Source: Acinetobacter brisouioides | GTDB taxonomy: Bacteria; Pseudomonadota; Gammaproteobacteria; Pseudomonadales; Moraxellaceae | Reading direction: 5' to 3' | DNA: 64,000 nucleotides | Assembly: GCF_004331075.1 (NCBI RefSeq) | Contig: NZ_SJNX01000001.1 | Coordinates: 457,809-521,808, forward strand | In this document: one piece after another, positions 1 to 9,894 of the stretch | How the letters are laid out: each line of letters starts with the position of its first letter | Position numbering within the stretch: position 1 is the stretch's first letter | The notes under the pieces: generated by a model | Databases searched by the model: none | What the model saw: only the letters and a program-made list of their open reading frames with translations | Told to the model about the DNA's origin: nothing | Translations under genes and position numbers: made by a program

Positions 1-507
1 TTGTTTTAAGCACGCCAACATCTCGTCAAATGCAACGCCATTGGTGTTGGCATCAAAGTATGGATACTCCGCTACTTCAAAGCCTGAACCTTGGAAAATC
101 GCAATGTGGTTTTCCCATGTTGGACGGCTGACCCACACTTTAGAGTTTGGGAAATATTTATGCAGGAAGTCTGCACCGACTTTCAGCGCACCTGAACCAC
201 CCAAAGTCTGAATGGTCACTGCACGTTGTTCTGCACGCGCTTGGCTGTCTGCACCCAATAACAATTCTTGGGTAATATCGCAGTAAGATTTTAAGCCTGA
301 CATTGGCAAATACAGCTTGGCTTTATCCACGTCTTGATTGGTGCGCAGTGCAGCTTGTTTCACAGCATTTAACTGCGGCACAATCCCTTCTTCGGTGTAA
401 TACAAACCAATACTTAAATTGACTTTATTGTTGCGTTCGTCTTTTTGGAATTTTTCCATTAAAGTTAAAATCGGGTCGCCTGCATAAGGCTCAACATGCT
501 GAAACAT
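1..507 (-). CDS. tyrB: Aromatic amino acid aminotransferase, N-terminal part (cut by window edge)
   Basis: The first 169 codons of a class I PLP aminotransferase are present; the rest lies left of the window. The translation starts [14 protein letters not shown] and contains [18 protein letters not shown] and [14 protein letters not shown], the conserved N-terminal blocks of the AspC/TyrB family, including the segment that binds the cofactor phosphate (GGSGAL). Family role: transamination of aromatic amino acids or aspartate with 2-oxoglutarate. The active-site lysine is not in the window, so the split between TyrB and AspC rests on the N-terminal blocks only. The ATG at 507 is the first in frame and is followed by the standard family start. 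Confidence 0.85.
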   Translation of the reverse strand, partial: MFQHVEPYAGDPILTLMEKFQKDERNNKVNLSIGLYYTEEGIVPQLNAVKQAALRTNQDVDKAKLYLPMSGLKSYCDITQELLLGADSQARAEQRAVTIQTLGGSGALKVGADFLHKYFPNSKVWVSRPTWENHIAIFQGSGFEVAEYPYFDANTNGVAFDEMLACLKQ

Positions 508-586
508 AGACTATCTATCCTGATGGTTGCCTTAGCATTATAAACACAGATCGCACCATTTTGACGCTGATTTTTTAGCCAACTAT

Positions 587-985
587 TCAATCCTTTTGTC
601 CATGTTCGATCTGTTCAAGAATCGGACAATCTGCGGTTTCATTCCCCGCGCAGCAATCTGCGGTGTGCTGCAAAATTTCCACCATGTTTTGCAATGCTGC
701 GATACGCTGCTGTAACTGCTGGATATGTGCCAGTGCCAACTGTTTGACTTCAGCACTCTGTCGCGACTGATTGCGCCATAAACTGAGTAATTCCTTGATT
801 TGCTCCACTGAAAAATCCAGTGTTCGCGCATGACGAATAAAACGCAGGGCTTGAAGATCTTGGGTGTTATAAACTCGATAACCTGCACTGGTGCGTTGAA
901 TATTGGGCAACAATCCGACTTCTTCATAGTAACGAATCATCTTGCTCGACAACCCTGTCTGTTTGGCAACTTGCCCGATATTCAT
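587..985 (-). CDS. cueR: CueR-type MerR-family copper-responsive regulator
   Basis: 132 residues. The N-terminal MerR helix-turn-helix reads [23 protein letters not shown] long dimerisation helix spans roughly residues 75-110. The C-terminal metal-binding loop has cysteines in [10 protein letters not shown], matching the two Cu(I)-binding cysteines of CueR rather than the MerR or ZntR pattern. CueR untwists promoters with overlong spacers and activates copper export genes. Its start overlaps the copA stop as ATGA, so on this strand copA is read first and cueR follows in the same transcript. Both divergent promoters upstream of copA and of the copZ-like gene carry 19-bp spacers, the expected target of this protein. 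Confidence 0.9.
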   Translation of the reverse strand: MNIGQVAKQTGLSSKMIRYYEEVGLLPNIQRTSAGYRVYNTQDLQALRFIRHARTLDFSVEQIKELLSLWRNQSRQSAEVKQLALAHIQQLQQRIAALQNMVEILQHTADCCAGNETADCPILEQIEHGQKD

Positions 986-3459
986 GCAAAAACTCCCCGA
1001 AAGCGTTTTAAGCGCAAGGCATTGCCCAACACAAACACCGATGACATACCCATGGCAAATGCCGCAAACATCGGTGACAGTAAAATGCCATAGGCTGGAT
1101 ACAATACCCCTGCTGCCACAGGAATCAGCGCTGCGTTATATATAAATGCCCAAAACAGGTTTTGGCGAATATTGCGAATGGTGGCTTGGCTCAGTGCAAT
1201 CGCATTGCTCACTCCTTGCAGGTTGCCAGACATCAGCACCACATCGGCAGATTCAATCGCAACATCCGTTCCTGTTCCCACGGCAATACCGATATCGGCT
1301 GCTGCCAAAGCGGGTGCATCATTAATACCGTCTCCGACAAAAGCCAATTTGCCATATTTCTGCTGCAACTGCTGTACGGCGTTGACCTTACCTTCTGGCA
1401 ACACTTCAGCAATCACTTCATCTATGCCCAACTGCTTGGCTATCGCCTGTGCCGTAACATGATGATCACCAGTAATCATGGCAACTTTTAAACCCAGTTT
1501 ATGTAGATTTTGAATTGCACTGTAGCTGCTTGGCTTAATCGGGTCAGATACCACCAGCATCGCCACTAACTCTCGATCAATCGCGGCATAAATCGGGGTT
1601 TTACCTTGCTCCGCCAACTGCTGTACCTGTTCAGAAAAGACTTCGACATTTAAACCCAATTGCTGCATTAAACGGGCTGCACCCAAATGAATCTGCTGCT
1701 GATTGACGGTTGCTTCAACGCCATAACCCGTCAATGCCTGAAACTGTTCAACAGCTAACAACTCTAGTCCTTGCCGCTGTGCATGTTGCACAATCGCCAC
1801 TGCAATTGGGTGTTCTGATTTGGCTTCTACTGCTGCTACAACCTGTAAAATGTGTTGAGTTTGATTTGGATCAAGCGCTATAAAATCGGTCAGTGTTGGT
1901 TTACCTTCAGTGACGGTTCCTGTTTTATCTACTGCAACAATTTGAGTTTCCTGCAATTGCTGTAAGGCTTCACCCTGTTTAAATAAAACTCCTAGTTCCG
2001 CACCACGCCCTGTACTGACCATAATTGAAGTTGGTGTTGCCAAACCCATTGCACATGGGCAAGCAATAATCAGCACCGCAACCGCATTGACCAAACTCAG
2101 GCTTAAGGCAGGCTCAGGCCCGATGAAAAACCACACGACAAAAGTCAGGAGTGCCAAGCCCATCACCACAGGCACAAACCACATGGTCACTCGATCCACC
2201 AAAGCCTGAATCGGTAACTTGGAACCTTGTGCCTGCTCCACCAAACGAATAATTTGTGACAAAACAGTATTCGCACCAACGGCAGTGGCTTGAATGGTCA
2301 GCGAACCTTGTTGGTTAATCGTACCTGCCACCACGGTCATACCTACATTTTTCGCCACAGGAATCGGTTCGCCCGTGATCATGGATTCATCGACAAAACT
2401 TTGTCCTTCGATCACTGTTGCATCAACAGGAATTTTCTCCCCTGGTTGAATCAGTAGTTGCATCCCCAGTTGTACTTGTGAAATTTCAACTTCTTGCACT
2501 TGTCCATCTTGAATAACCCGCGCAGTTTTTGGCTGTAAACCGAGTAAATGCTGAATCGCTTGCGAAGTGCGTCCTTTGGCTTTGGCTTCCAAATAACGAC
2601 CAAGCAGAATCAGGGTCACAATCACCGCTGCCGATTCAAAGTATACATTTACATTGTTCTCAGGGAGCCAAGTCGGTGCGAAGGTCGCTACGCAAGAAAA
2701 GCCATAGGCAGCCAGCGTGCCTACCGCAACCAGTGAATTCATATCGGGGGCAAAGCGCAATAAGGCAGGAATGCCCTTTTGATAAAAACGTCGTCCTGGG
2801 AAAATCAACACCAGCGTGGTCAAGACAAATTGTAGCCACCAACTGTTTTGCATGCCGATGTGCTGCATCACCCAATGATGAAAGGCTGGAATTAAATGCC
2901 CACCCATTTCCAGAATAAACACAGGCAAGCTTAAACATGCTGAAATCAATAAGTCACGTTTTAACTGGTTGGCTTCCTGTTCACGGCGTTCGCCCAGTTC
3001 ATTGCTCGGCTGCGTTGTATGCTGCGGCTGTAACTGTGCCTCATAACCTGCTTTATGTACGGCGGTGAGTAAAGCACTCGCATCGGTTAAATGTGCATGT
3101 ACCGTGGCTTTTTCTGTCGCAAGGTTCACTGTCGCATCACTAACACCTTCAACTTTTTTTAAGGCTTTTTCAACTCGTCCAACACATGAAGCACAAGTCA
3201 TGCCCTGAATATTTAACTCAAAAACCTGTTCGGGTTGACTACGAACCTCATAGCCTGCACGTTCTACCGCATGCACTAAAGCTTCACGCGATACAAGCAC
3301 ATCGCTATGGATCATGGCCTTTTCAGTCGCTAAGTTCACCGCAACATCAGCGACACCTTCCACTTTTTTTAAAGCTTTTTCCACCCGCCCTACACACGAG
3401 GCGCAGGTCATGCCTTCGATCTCAAGCGACTGATGATATTGATGTTGTGACTGACTCAT
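982..3459 (-). CDS. copA: Copper-exporting P1B-type ATPase CopA
   Basis: 825 residues. Two heavy-metal-associated domains come first, each with GMTCASC (about residues 16-22 and 86-92). Then follow the membrane segments, the actuator motif MITGEPIPV, the transmembrane metal site ACPCAMG (CPC), the phosphorylation motif DKTGTVTEG, the P1B-specific SEHPIA and the hinge GDGINDAPA. All catalytic residues are intact. The family pumps Cu(I) out of the cytoplasm at the cost of ATP. It is cotranscribed with cueR (4-base overlap) from a CueR-type promoter at about 3515-3546. The two N-terminal domains resemble each other closely (both contain [11 protein letters not shown]), which suggests internal duplication. 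Confidence 0.96.
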   Translation of the reverse strand: MSQSQHQYHQSLEIEGMTCASCVGRVEKALKKVEGVADVAVNLATEKAMIHSDVLVSREALVHAVERAGYEVRSQPEQVFELNIQGMTCASCVGRVEKALKKVEGVSDATVNLATEKATVHAHLTDASALLTAVHKAGYEAQLQPQHTTQPSNELGERREQEANQLKRDLLISACLSLPVFILEMGGHLIPAFHHWVMQHIGMQNSWWLQFVLTTLVLIFPGRRFYQKGIPALLRFAPDMNSLVAVGTLAAYGFSCVATFAPTWLPENNVNVYFESAAVIVTLILLGRYLEAKAKGRTSQAIQHLLGLQPKTARVIQDGQVQEVEISQVQLGMQLLIQPGEKIPVDATVIEGQSFVDESMITGEPIPVAKNVGMTVVAGTINQQGSLTIQATAVGANTVLSQIIRLVEQAQGSKLPIQALVDRVTMWFVPVVMGLALLTFVVWFFIGPEPALSLSLVNAVAVLIIACPCAMGLATPTSIMVSTGRGAELGVLFKQGEALQQLQETQIVAVDKTGTVTEGKPTLTDFIALDPNQTQHILQVVAAVEAKSEHPIAVAIVQHAQRQGLELLAVEQFQALTGYGVEATVNQQQIHLGAARLMQQLGLNVEVFSEQVQQLAEQGKTPIYAAIDRELVAMLVVSDPIKPSSYSAIQNLHKLGLKVAMITGDHHVTAQAIAKQLGIDEVIAEVLPEGKVNAVQQLQQKYGKLAFVGDGINDAPALAAADIGIAVGTGTDVAIESADVVLMSGNLQGVSNAIALSQATIRNIRQNLFWAFIYNAALIPVAAGVLYPAYGILLSPMFAAFAMGMSSVFVLGNALRLKRFRGVFA

Positions 3460-3514
3460 ACTGTTTCCTCATGCTGTAAACAGGGATTGTATTGATCTTA
3501 AAAATACAGGTTTT

Positions 3515-3546
3515 AGCTTAAACCTTGACATAATGGCAAGGTCAAG
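3515..3546 (-). promoter_or_regulatory. CueR-type promoter/operator of copA-cueR
   Basis: Read on the minus strand, a -35 TTGACC (3545-3540) and a -10 TAAGCT (3520-3515) are separated by 19 bp. The spacer overlaps a dyad whose arms are ACCTTG (3522-3527) and CAAGGT (3537-3542). A 19-bp spacer with a centred dyad is the signature of MerR-family activated promoters. Assigning it to the linked CueR is an inference from position. Confidence 0.8.
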
Positions 3547-3579
3547 ATACAGATTTAAAATATTCTGATTTAAAGCCAC

Positions 3580-3610
3580 TTGACCTTACCATGAGGGTAA
3601 GCTTTACAAT
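3580..3610 (+). promoter_or_regulatory. CueR-type promoter/operator of the copZ-like gene
   Basis: -35 TTGACC (3580-3585) and -10 TACAAT (3605-3610) are exactly 19 bp apart. The spacer holds a dyad with arms CTTACC (3585-3590) and GGTAAG (3596-3601). The same -35 hexamer and spacing occur at the divergent copA promoter 35 bp away. An in-frame ATG at 3591 lies inside this operator and cannot be the translation start of the downstream gene. Confidence 0.78.
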
Positions 3611-3641
3611 ACAATTCTCTTCTTCAAATCAGGCAGCAATC

Positions 3642-3839
3642 ATGAAATTTGAAATTGCCAATATGACTTGTGGCGGCTGTGCCCGTAGCGTTACAGCAAC
3701 TATTAAAGATCTTGACCCCAATGCACAGGTCAATATTGATGTTGCAAGCAAACTGGTCGACGTCCAAACCAGTGCCAGTGTTGAACAACTCACTGAAGCT
3801 TTAACAGAAGATGGTTTCCCACCTGTTCTGAAAGCATAA
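3642..3839 (+). CDS. copZ: CopZ-like cytosolic copper chaperone (HMA domain)
   Basis: 65 residues forming a single heavy-metal-associated domain with metal motif MTCGGC near the N-terminus (MKFEIANMTCGGCARSV). The family carries Cu(I) to CopA-type pumps. The start at 3642 is preferred over an in-frame ATG at 3591 because the latter lies inside the promoter, and because MKFEIANMTC begins exactly at the first beta strand of the fold. It is divergent from copA-cueR and probably in the same regulon. The motif has GG between the cysteines rather than the AS of the CopA domains. Assignment as a copper rather than other metal chaperone is inferred from the neighbours. Confidence 0.85.
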   Translation: MKFEIANMTCGGCARSVTATIKDLDPNAQVNIDVASKLVDVQTSASVEQLTEALTEDGFPPVLKA

Positions 3840-4145
3840 TGCTTCAGCTTGAGCTTTTGGGTATGACACGTCGCATACCCAAATCTTTTAATTTTAATTA
3901 TGGATTTGATCCTGAATTAAACTTCTCTATTCCGCGGTCTTTTATCTCATAACAAGGGTCTTTTCTTAATACTCATGCCATGTTCTCCATCTGGATGGAT
4001 AATATGTATCTATAGCATGTCTGCAACAAATAACGTCCTCACAAATCTGCACTTTTGTACTGTGTTTTAGTTGTTCTGTTGAAATCATGATTATTTTTAG
4101 ATTTATAAGTTTTTCTGTGCCGCGTTAGATTCTATTCATATCCAT
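3840..4145. other. Intergenic stretch without recognisable gene
   Basis: About 300 bp between the copZ-like gene and the quiA terminator. I see no open frame with family resemblance, no strong hairpin and no repeat. It is AT-rich and separates the copper genes from the qui-pca supraoperon. Confidence 0.5.
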
Positions 4146-4181
4146 AAAAAATGGGCTGATCACCAAGATCAGCCCATTTTT
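4146..4181 (-). terminator. Rho-independent terminator at the end of the pca-qui supraoperon
   Basis: Ten-bp stem TGGGCTGATC (4152-4161) / GATCAGCCCA (4167-4176), loop ACCAA, flanked by A6 and T5. On the minus strand this gives a strong stem followed by a T run about 50 nt after the quiA stop. The symmetric tracts would also stop transcription coming from the copZ side. Confidence 0.9.
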
Positions 4182-4227
4182 GTTGAGTCTCTGGTCTAGC
4201 TGCAAGCAACTAGACACAGCGCCTCAC

Positions 4228-6663
4228 TTATTTTTTGTCAGGCAACGCATAAGCCACTACGTAGTCACCATGATCTGGTGATTGACGCGCACCGCCTGCA
4301 GAAATCACGATGTATTGTTTTCCTGTTTTTGGTGAAATGTAGCTCATTGGCGTACCTTGGCTACCGACAGGCAAGCGTGTTTTCCACAACTCTTTCCCTG
4401 TTGATGAATCAAAAGCACGTAAGTAATAGTCTTGTGTTGCAGCGAAGAACACCAAGCCACCTTGAGTTGCCATTGAACCACCAATGGTTGGCATACCAAT
4501 CGGTGCTTTCAAGCCCATTTTGAAACCTAGAGGTCCAGTGTCTTCGACTGTACCCAATGGTACTTGCCACGCGATTTGACGAGTTTTCATGTCAATCGCA
4601 GTCATGGTACCAAATGGCGGTTTTTGACATGGGATACCCAATGCTGACATGAAGCGGTTTTTGTTGACTTTGTACGGTGTACCTTTCATTGGTACAGCAC
4701 CCATACCTGTGTTGACTTTCTCGCCACCACTCGCTTGGATTTTAATGTCTTCAGGCGTTTGTTTAATCAACTGAATCCATAAACCTAAACGCATGTCGTT
4801 CACAAACATATAACGATGTGTTGGGTCAAACGAGATGCTACCCCAGTTCATGCCACCCAAAGAACCCGGGAAGCTGAGAGAAACATCAGTACCTGGTGCA
4901 GTGAACAAACCATCGTAACGCATAGATTTAAAGTTAATACGACACATCAACTGGTCAAATGGTGTTGCGCCCCACATGTCAGACTCTTTTAAAGTCTGAT
5001 TGCCAAGTTGTGGCATTTCAACTGAACGCGGTTGGTTTTTTGAATATTGTTCGTCTGGAATGTCTGCAACTTTTACAGGTTGCTCAACCACTTTGGTCAG
5101 TGGTTTACCTGTAACACGGTCAAGGACAAAGAACTGACCAGATTTCGTACCAATCACGACAGCAGGTTTAGTTGTGCCATCTTTCATTGGGAAATCGACC
5201 AAGCTTGGTTGCATTGGTAAGTCAAAGTCCCAAAGGTCATTATGTACAGTTTGGTAAACCCATTTTTCTTTCCCTGTTGTCGCATCAAGCGCCAACACAG
5301 AAGTATTATATTTGTGATCTAGTGCATTACGGTTCCCACCCCAAACATCTACCGATGAACTGCCCATTGGCAAGAATACAGTATTCATTTTCGGGTCATA
5401 AGACATTGGCGCCCAAGAGTTTGCGGAACTACGTTTGTAAGTTTCGCCTGGTTTTAACACATAGTTTGGATTTGGGTTACGTGCATCAAATGCCCAGCGT
5501 AATTTACCTGTGATCACGTCATAACCACGGATTACACCCCCCGGCATATCTGCGGCAACGTTATCGGCAACTCGACTCCCCACAACCAGTGTTGTACCTG
5601 CCAGTGTCGGAGCAGAAGTGACTTCAAAGCGAGGGGCTTTCGTACCACCTCCCATGCCTTCTAGCAAATTCACAGTACCATGATCACCAAAGTCTTCACA
5701 GCGTTGACCATTGTCGGCATTAATCGCAATTAAACGTCCATCTGGTGTATTTGTATAAACACGACGAGGACAAGCTGTATTGTTGGCAACTGCGGTTACA
5801 GGTGTTGCACCTGCCAATTTTGGTTGTTCGATGGCTTGCGTTGAATCAAAATAAGCAACACCACGACAGCGTTCCCATGCATCGGCTTTTGAATTCACTC
5901 CCGCTTTCCACAACTGTTTACCCGTGTCTGCATCAACCGCAATCACGTTGTTATGTGGGGTACACAAGAACACTTTATTGCCGACTTGTAATGGTGTTTC
6001 CTGATCTTCTGCGCCATTCCCCGTACCTGTGGTCATGTCACCTGTACGGTAAGTCCATGCTACTTTCAGGTCTTTGACGTTATTGCGGTTAATCTGATCT
6101 AATGCGGCAAAACGACTACCACCTGCATCACTACCATAGTGATCCCAGTTTTTTTGCTGTTTTGTTGCATCTACAGGAACTAAAGGCAATGCCTGACCTG
6201 ATGCTGCAACGGTCGGATGCGGTTGGAACATTTGATACAATGCCACCAACATCCCCACAAGAACGACCAAACCTGAACCATATGCAGGTGCTGTACACCG
6301 TGCTTTTTGCTCATAACAGCGTAAGCTCGGCAGCGTCAACATGATGGCAACAAATAACCCAGATGGGAACATGAGGTTAGAGAACAAGCCCCAGAAATCC
6401 CAACCTTTGTCGAACAAAGACCAAATCAGCGTTACAACAAATACACCCGCATAAATAAACCCACTGAGTGCTTTTCTTCTCAACATGAGAATAGCCGCAA
6501 GGGTAATAAAAATCCCTGCGAGTAAGAAGTACCAAGAGCCACCGAGACCGATCAGCTTGCCACCACCAATCACATAAAATAAACCTGTAGCCAGCAATGC
6601 CAATCCTAAGATCGCACACCATATCTTAAATATGGGGTGTGGCTGAGTATATGAATCAGACAT
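4228..6663 (-). CDS. quiA: Quinate/shikimate dehydrogenase, PQQ-dependent, inner membrane
   Basis: 811 residues. Five hydrophobic helices lie in the first ~140 residues (for example GLALLATGLFYVIGG and FLLAGIFITLAAILM). An eight-bladed quinoprotein propeller follows, with W-motif blades such as GKQLWKAG, GKLRWAFDARN, GKEKWVYQ and GKELWKTRLP. This is the membrane-anchored glucose-dehydrogenase type of PQQ enzyme. Position as last gene of pca-quiBCXA identifies it as QuiA, which oxidises quinate to dehydroquinate and shikimate to dehydroshikimate on the periplasmic face and passes electrons to ubiquinone. The start has a good ribosome site (GGAG, 8 nt spacing). Without context it could be taken for glucose dehydrogenase. 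Confidence 0.93.
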   Translation of the reverse strand: MSDSYTQPHPIFKIWCAILGLALLATGLFYVIGGGKLIGLGGSWYFLLAGIFITLAAILMLRRKALSGFIYAGVFVVTLIWSLFDKGWDFWGLFSNLMFPSGLFVAIMLTLPSLRCYEQKARCTAPAYGSGLVVLVGMLVALYQMFQPHPTVAASGQALPLVPVDATKQQKNWDHYGSDAGGSRFAALDQINRNNVKDLKVAWTYRTGDMTTGTGNGAEDQETPLQVGNKVFLCTPHNNVIAVDADTGKQLWKAGVNSKADAWERCRGVAYFDSTQAIEQPKLAGATPVTAVANNTACPRRVYTNTPDGRLIAINADNGQRCEDFGDHGTVNLLEGMGGGTKAPRFEVTSAPTLAGTTLVVGSRVADNVAADMPGGVIRGYDVITGKLRWAFDARNPNPNYVLKPGETYKRSSANSWAPMSYDPKMNTVFLPMGSSSVDVWGGNRNALDHKYNTSVLALDATTGKEKWVYQTVHNDLWDFDLPMQPSLVDFPMKDGTTKPAVVIGTKSGQFFVLDRVTGKPLTKVVEQPVKVADIPDEQYSKNQPRSVEMPQLGNQTLKESDMWGATPFDQLMCRINFKSMRYDGLFTAPGTDVSLSFPGSLGGMNWGSISFDPTHRYMFVNDMRLGLWIQLIKQTPEDIKIQASGGEKVNTGMGAVPMKGTPYKVNKNRFMSALGIPCQKPPFGTMTAIDMKTRQIAWQVPLGTVEDTGPLGFKMGLKAPIGMPTIGGSMATQGGLVFFAATQDYYLRAFDSSTGKELWKTRLPVGSQGTPMSYISPKTGKQYIVISAGGARQSPDHGDYVVAYALPDKK

Positions 6664-7023
6664 ACAACTATCTCCAGTTTTGATGTCAAATCAGTTTTCC
6701 ATCTGATACAGAACAGCATCTTGTGATGCTGCAACCGATTTGCACAATGCGCCAAAACAAAAACCAAAAAATCGCCTTTACACCACTTGGCATAAAAACG
6801 GCTTCACTCCTTCGTTATAGCCACGATGATTCCTTTCATCTTGATGAGACTGATAAGATTTTTTAGTAAAAATTTCATCAGCACAAAAAGTAGCGCAGTT
6901 TAAAAACAGTCGTTTTGAATCTATACACAATCCAAAACCGAAAAAGAATGCGCGATCGTCGAAACTATGGTGAGATCTTGCTGGGCATTGACCTCTGAAA
7001 GCCCAGCAAGCCCTAAGTCCAGA
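6664..7023. other. quiX-quiA spacer (360 bp)
   Basis: The gap is unusually long for this tightly packed operon. It contains one clear feature, the perfect hairpin at 6977-7010 just after quiX, and otherwise AT-rich sequence with no supported ORF. The length leaves room for a separate quiA promoter, but I cannot pick a convincing one. Confidence 0.5.
6977..7010 (-). other. Hairpin without T run after quiX
   Basis: Perfect 10-bp stem CTTGCTGGGC (6977-6986) / GCCCAGCAAG (7001-7010), 14-nt loop, about 14 nt after the quiX stop. There is no T run on the minus strand. It therefore looks more like an mRNA-stabilising or partial attenuation hairpin between quiX and quiA than a full terminator. Confidence 0.6.
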
Positions 7024-8340
7024 TTAGAAATTTACACGAACACTTAAACCTGCAACCCAAGCATCATCAACTTCTTTCACCCCTGCTGGTTGGTAGATAT
7101 ATTGCAAGTTTGGACGGATCATGACCGCAGGTGACCATTGATAGGTATAGTTTAATTCCACATTCAACTCGCTGCGTTGTATTGGAACATAGTTGCTTGC
7201 GGTCGGATTATAAGAGAAGTAACCACGGCTAATGTCGGTTGCAATTTCTTTGTCACGGGCACGGTTATTGACATCATAGCGCGCGAAACCGAGTGCAATA
7301 GTGTCGGCTGGACGGCTATCAAACATACCCTTGTACCAAAATGCTAACTGTTGGGTGCTTTGGACAAATGTGGTGGCTTTGTCATTGAATACGGCATTGA
7401 AACCGACATACAAACCACGTTTCGAGTCATCACCGCGTTGGGTCAACTGTTGCTGTGAGTTCAACCAGAAACTGTGTTTGCCATCATGGACTTTACCTGC
7501 GGTTTTGATGTCTTTGGCTTCAGCCGTTGAGTACAATGCACCGATTTTATATTCACCAGGTAAGCCATTGAGCTTTGGTTTCCATGCCAACTCAACAGGA
7601 ATCGTTGCACCCTGAACATTGTTCATACCAAGATTAAAACCATCGCTGGCGGACTGGGTTTTAATGTTATCTGGATTAACTTCATAAACCCCGACACCCA
7701 GCGACCACTCAGGTGCGAATTGGTATTTGACATTGGCTGCCCATACACTGACTGGCCAGTTATACCAGATTGAACCAATCGACTTGCCCAGCTGACCACC
7801 ACAAAGCAGCAAGTTCTGGAACTCACATTGTGAGCTGTTAAAGTCATCTGACATACCCATACGACCTGCTTTGATTTGAACCTTGTTGTCATCAAAGCCT
7901 TTTTTCACCCATGCTTGGGTCAAACGCCATATTTTTCCACGTCCATAAATCTCTTGTGAATTACCTAGCGTGGTAGAACGAGGGTCTTTAATCCGTTCAT
8001 TGGTTAGCGCATTACCATCACGTTTGGTAATCATGATGCCTGCTGTTGTATCATTCCAACCTGCGATTTTATTTAAATCGAAATTTGCCCCAAGGGTCAG
8101 CTGTGATGCAACAGTAGCCGTATTGCTATCATTGTAGCCGCCATCAATATTGGTCGCAGCTTGACTCATGATAGATGCGGTAAACTTGTAGCCTTTATCT
8201 TCTAGTTGTTGACGGTTACCATTCCAATCCCCCAATAACCATTGACGATCTTGTGACCATGGCTCATTTGCCAAAGCGGCATGGCTACATAAAATTGCGA
8301 GTGAAACTGCACTCATTTTAATTAAATTAACTTTTTTCAT
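7024..8340 (-). CDS. quiX: OprB-like outer-membrane porin of the quinate cluster
   Basis: 438 residues. The signal peptide reads MKKVNLIKMSAVSLAILCSHAALA, followed by NEPWSQDRQWLLGDWNG, the typical mature N-terminus of carbohydrate-selective OprB porins. The C-terminus ends in alternating strands and a final aromatic (GLSVRVNF), as in outer-membrane barrels. In the Acinetobacter pca-qui supraoperon this position is quiX. Uptake of quinate/shikimate across the outer membrane is the natural role, but it is inferred from the family and location. SD AAGGA lies 9 nt before the ATG. Confidence 0.88.
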   Translation of the reverse strand: MKKVNLIKMSAVSLAILCSHAALANEPWSQDRQWLLGDWNGNRQQLEDKGYKFTASIMSQAATNIDGGYNDSNTATVASQLTLGANFDLNKIAGWNDTTAGIMITKRDGNALTNERIKDPRSTTLGNSQEIYGRGKIWRLTQAWVKKGFDDNKVQIKAGRMGMSDDFNSSQCEFQNLLLCGGQLGKSIGSIWYNWPVSVWAANVKYQFAPEWSLGVGVYEVNPDNIKTQSASDGFNLGMNNVQGATIPVELAWKPKLNGLPGEYKIGALYSTAEAKDIKTAGKVHDGKHSFWLNSQQQLTQRGDDSKRGLYVGFNAVFNDKATTFVQSTQQLAFWYKGMFDSRPADTIALGFARYDVNNRARDKEIATDISRGYFSYNPTASNYVPIQRSELNVELNYTYQWSPAVMIRPNLQYIYQPAGVKEVDDAWVAGLSVRVNF

Positions 8341-8405
8341 ATTTGCTTATCCTTAGCCTAATCGGGTTAGGCACTCTAACCTGATGTCAAAGTGCCTATA
8401 TTTCA

Positions 8406-9866
8406 TCATTTTAGTTTTACTGGTTGGCTGAGTTCTGAACTTGCACCGAGATGATCTGTGATATTTGCGGTGTAATTGGCAAATTTCTCGGTTGGTTTCC
8501 AAGTCAAAGTGGCTTGACCTTGTGCGTTGGTTGCAACTGTTGCTGCACCTACAAATTGTTCTGCTTCTTTAGACTGTGCGTTGCGGTTACCAAAGAACTC
8601 CACGCGGTAACGCTGGTTCGCCTGACCTTTGAAACTCACCATAAGCTGCCCCTGATGTGCAGTCAGTTTAGGTGCTTGAATCCATTGGTTTGGCTGAGCA
8701 TTACAACCTTGCTGAGTTGGCTCAGTACAGGTTTTTTGCAGATTCTTCGGATCAATCACCACACCGCCACCGCGCGAACCAACAAAACCTTCGTGTTCAA
8801 GTGCTGGCACACCAAACACGATCGCACCCAGACGCTGATTCGGCACACAAGAACCACCCGCTTCACAGCGTTTGATGTCTTTACCGTTGTCCCAAATCTG
8901 GTTTTTGGTCAATGTAATGTGTGCATTGGCATCTTTTTCTGAACGCAGTGCGATACCAATACGGTTACCATGCACTTTGTTGCCGTCAAAGATGTTGCCA
9001 TCGCCAGTTAGGTTGAAACCTGTTGAATTGGCAGTCAATTCGTTATAGGCCACGTAGTTGCGCTTGCCCCAGTTAATTTGCAAACCATCTGAATAGTTTT
9101 CAAATTTGTTGCCGACAACTGCGTTGTCATTGCCCCACAAGATTTCAATGCCTTGTGATGGCTCTGGGTTGGCTTTGGTGTTGGTAAACAAATTATTGGC
9201 AATCAGGTTAAACGCTGCGCCACGAGTCAGCTCTAAACCATCACCATTATCCTGAAGGATATTGTCCAAGAATTTATTATTGTTGGTCGTGGTTGAGGTT
9301 GGATTACCCTTGCCATCATCTCCCGTAAACATCACCCCAGCGCCACCGTAGTTATTGCTAATACGGTTATGCTGAATCAGGTTATTGCTCGAACGGTTGA
9401 CCAAAATACCAATACAGAAACGATGAATATCCAGACCTTTCAGGACAACATGATGTGTATCACGTAGTACCAGACCCGGCAAAGTCATCGTGCGTACGTT
9501 AGTACCATATTGCCCAGGCATAGCACCTGGACAGGCTTTTGCCCCTTCGCCCTGAATATAGTTAGAACCATCAATGGCAATAAACTCGCCCGTTTTGTCC
9601 CATTGTGTTCCAATGATTTTTACAGGGCCTTTAATTTCAGGAAGTGGTGAATTTACCTTAATGCTATAAGGTGCTTTACCCACTGCCTGAATCAAGATTT
9701 GATTGTCATCTGATGGATTGGCATTGGACTGTTCAATTGCCCAGCGCAATGATCCCTGATTCTGGTCATCCTGATAGCGATCAACCACGTAGGTTGAAGC
9801 AGCCGCCCAACCTGAAGCCAATAGTCCTAAACTTAGTGCGGTCACTCGTAAAGAAATTGCTTTCAT
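8406..9866 (-). CDS. quiC: 3-Dehydroshikimate dehydratase, exported beta-helix type
   Basis: 486 residues with a signal peptide (LSLGLLASGWAAAS). The core, about residues 150-320, is made of right-handed beta-helix repeats with asparagine ladders (NLIQHNRISNNYGG, NNKFLDNILQDNGDG, NLIANNLFTNT, NAVVGNKFENYSDG). In Acinetobacter QuiC turns 3-dehydroshikimate into protocatechuate in the periplasm. This fold differs from the cytosolic AsbF/QsuB TIM-barrel enzymes that carry out the same reaction. It lies between quiX and quiB in the same transcript. The catalytic residues are not obvious to me, so the function rests on operon position and fold. Confidence 0.9.
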   Translation of the reverse strand: MKAISLRVTALSLGLLASGWAAASTYVVDRYQDDQNQGSLRWAIEQSNANPSDDNQILIQAVGKAPYSIKVNSPLPEIKGPVKIIGTQWDKTGEFIAIDGSNYIQGEGAKACPGAMPGQYGTNVRTMTLPGLVLRDTHHVVLKGLDIHRFCIGILVNRSSNNLIQHNRISNNYGGAGVMFTGDDGKGNPTSTTTNNNKFLDNILQDNGDGLELTRGAAFNLIANNLFTNTKANPEPSQGIEILWGNDNAVVGNKFENYSDGLQINWGKRNYVAYNELTANSTGFNLTGDGNIFDGNKVHGNRIGIALRSEKDANAHITLTKNQIWDNGKDIKRCEAGGSCVPNQRLGAIVFGVPALEHEGFVGSRGGGVVIDPKNLQKTCTEPTQQGCNAQPNQWIQAPKLTAHQGQLMVSFKGQANQRYRVEFFGNRNAQSKEAEQFVGAATVATNAQGQATLTWKPTEKFANYTANITDHLGASSELSQPVKLK

Positions 9867-9894
9867 TCCAGATATTCCTTTAATTCAGTTTTTA

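Noticed and set aside
2529..2918. Plus-strand frame opposite copA
   Set aside because: No ribosome site or domain; copA is intact on the other strand with all motifs.
4228..6663. Gene as glucose dehydrogenase (gcd)
   Set aside because: The fold is the same, but its place at the end of pca-quiBCX fits quinate/shikimate dehydrogenase; the sequence alone cannot exclude other polyol substrates.
8451..8942. 163-codon plus-strand frame over quiC
   Set aside because: It lies entirely opposite the well-supported quiC gene and has no recognisable protein features.
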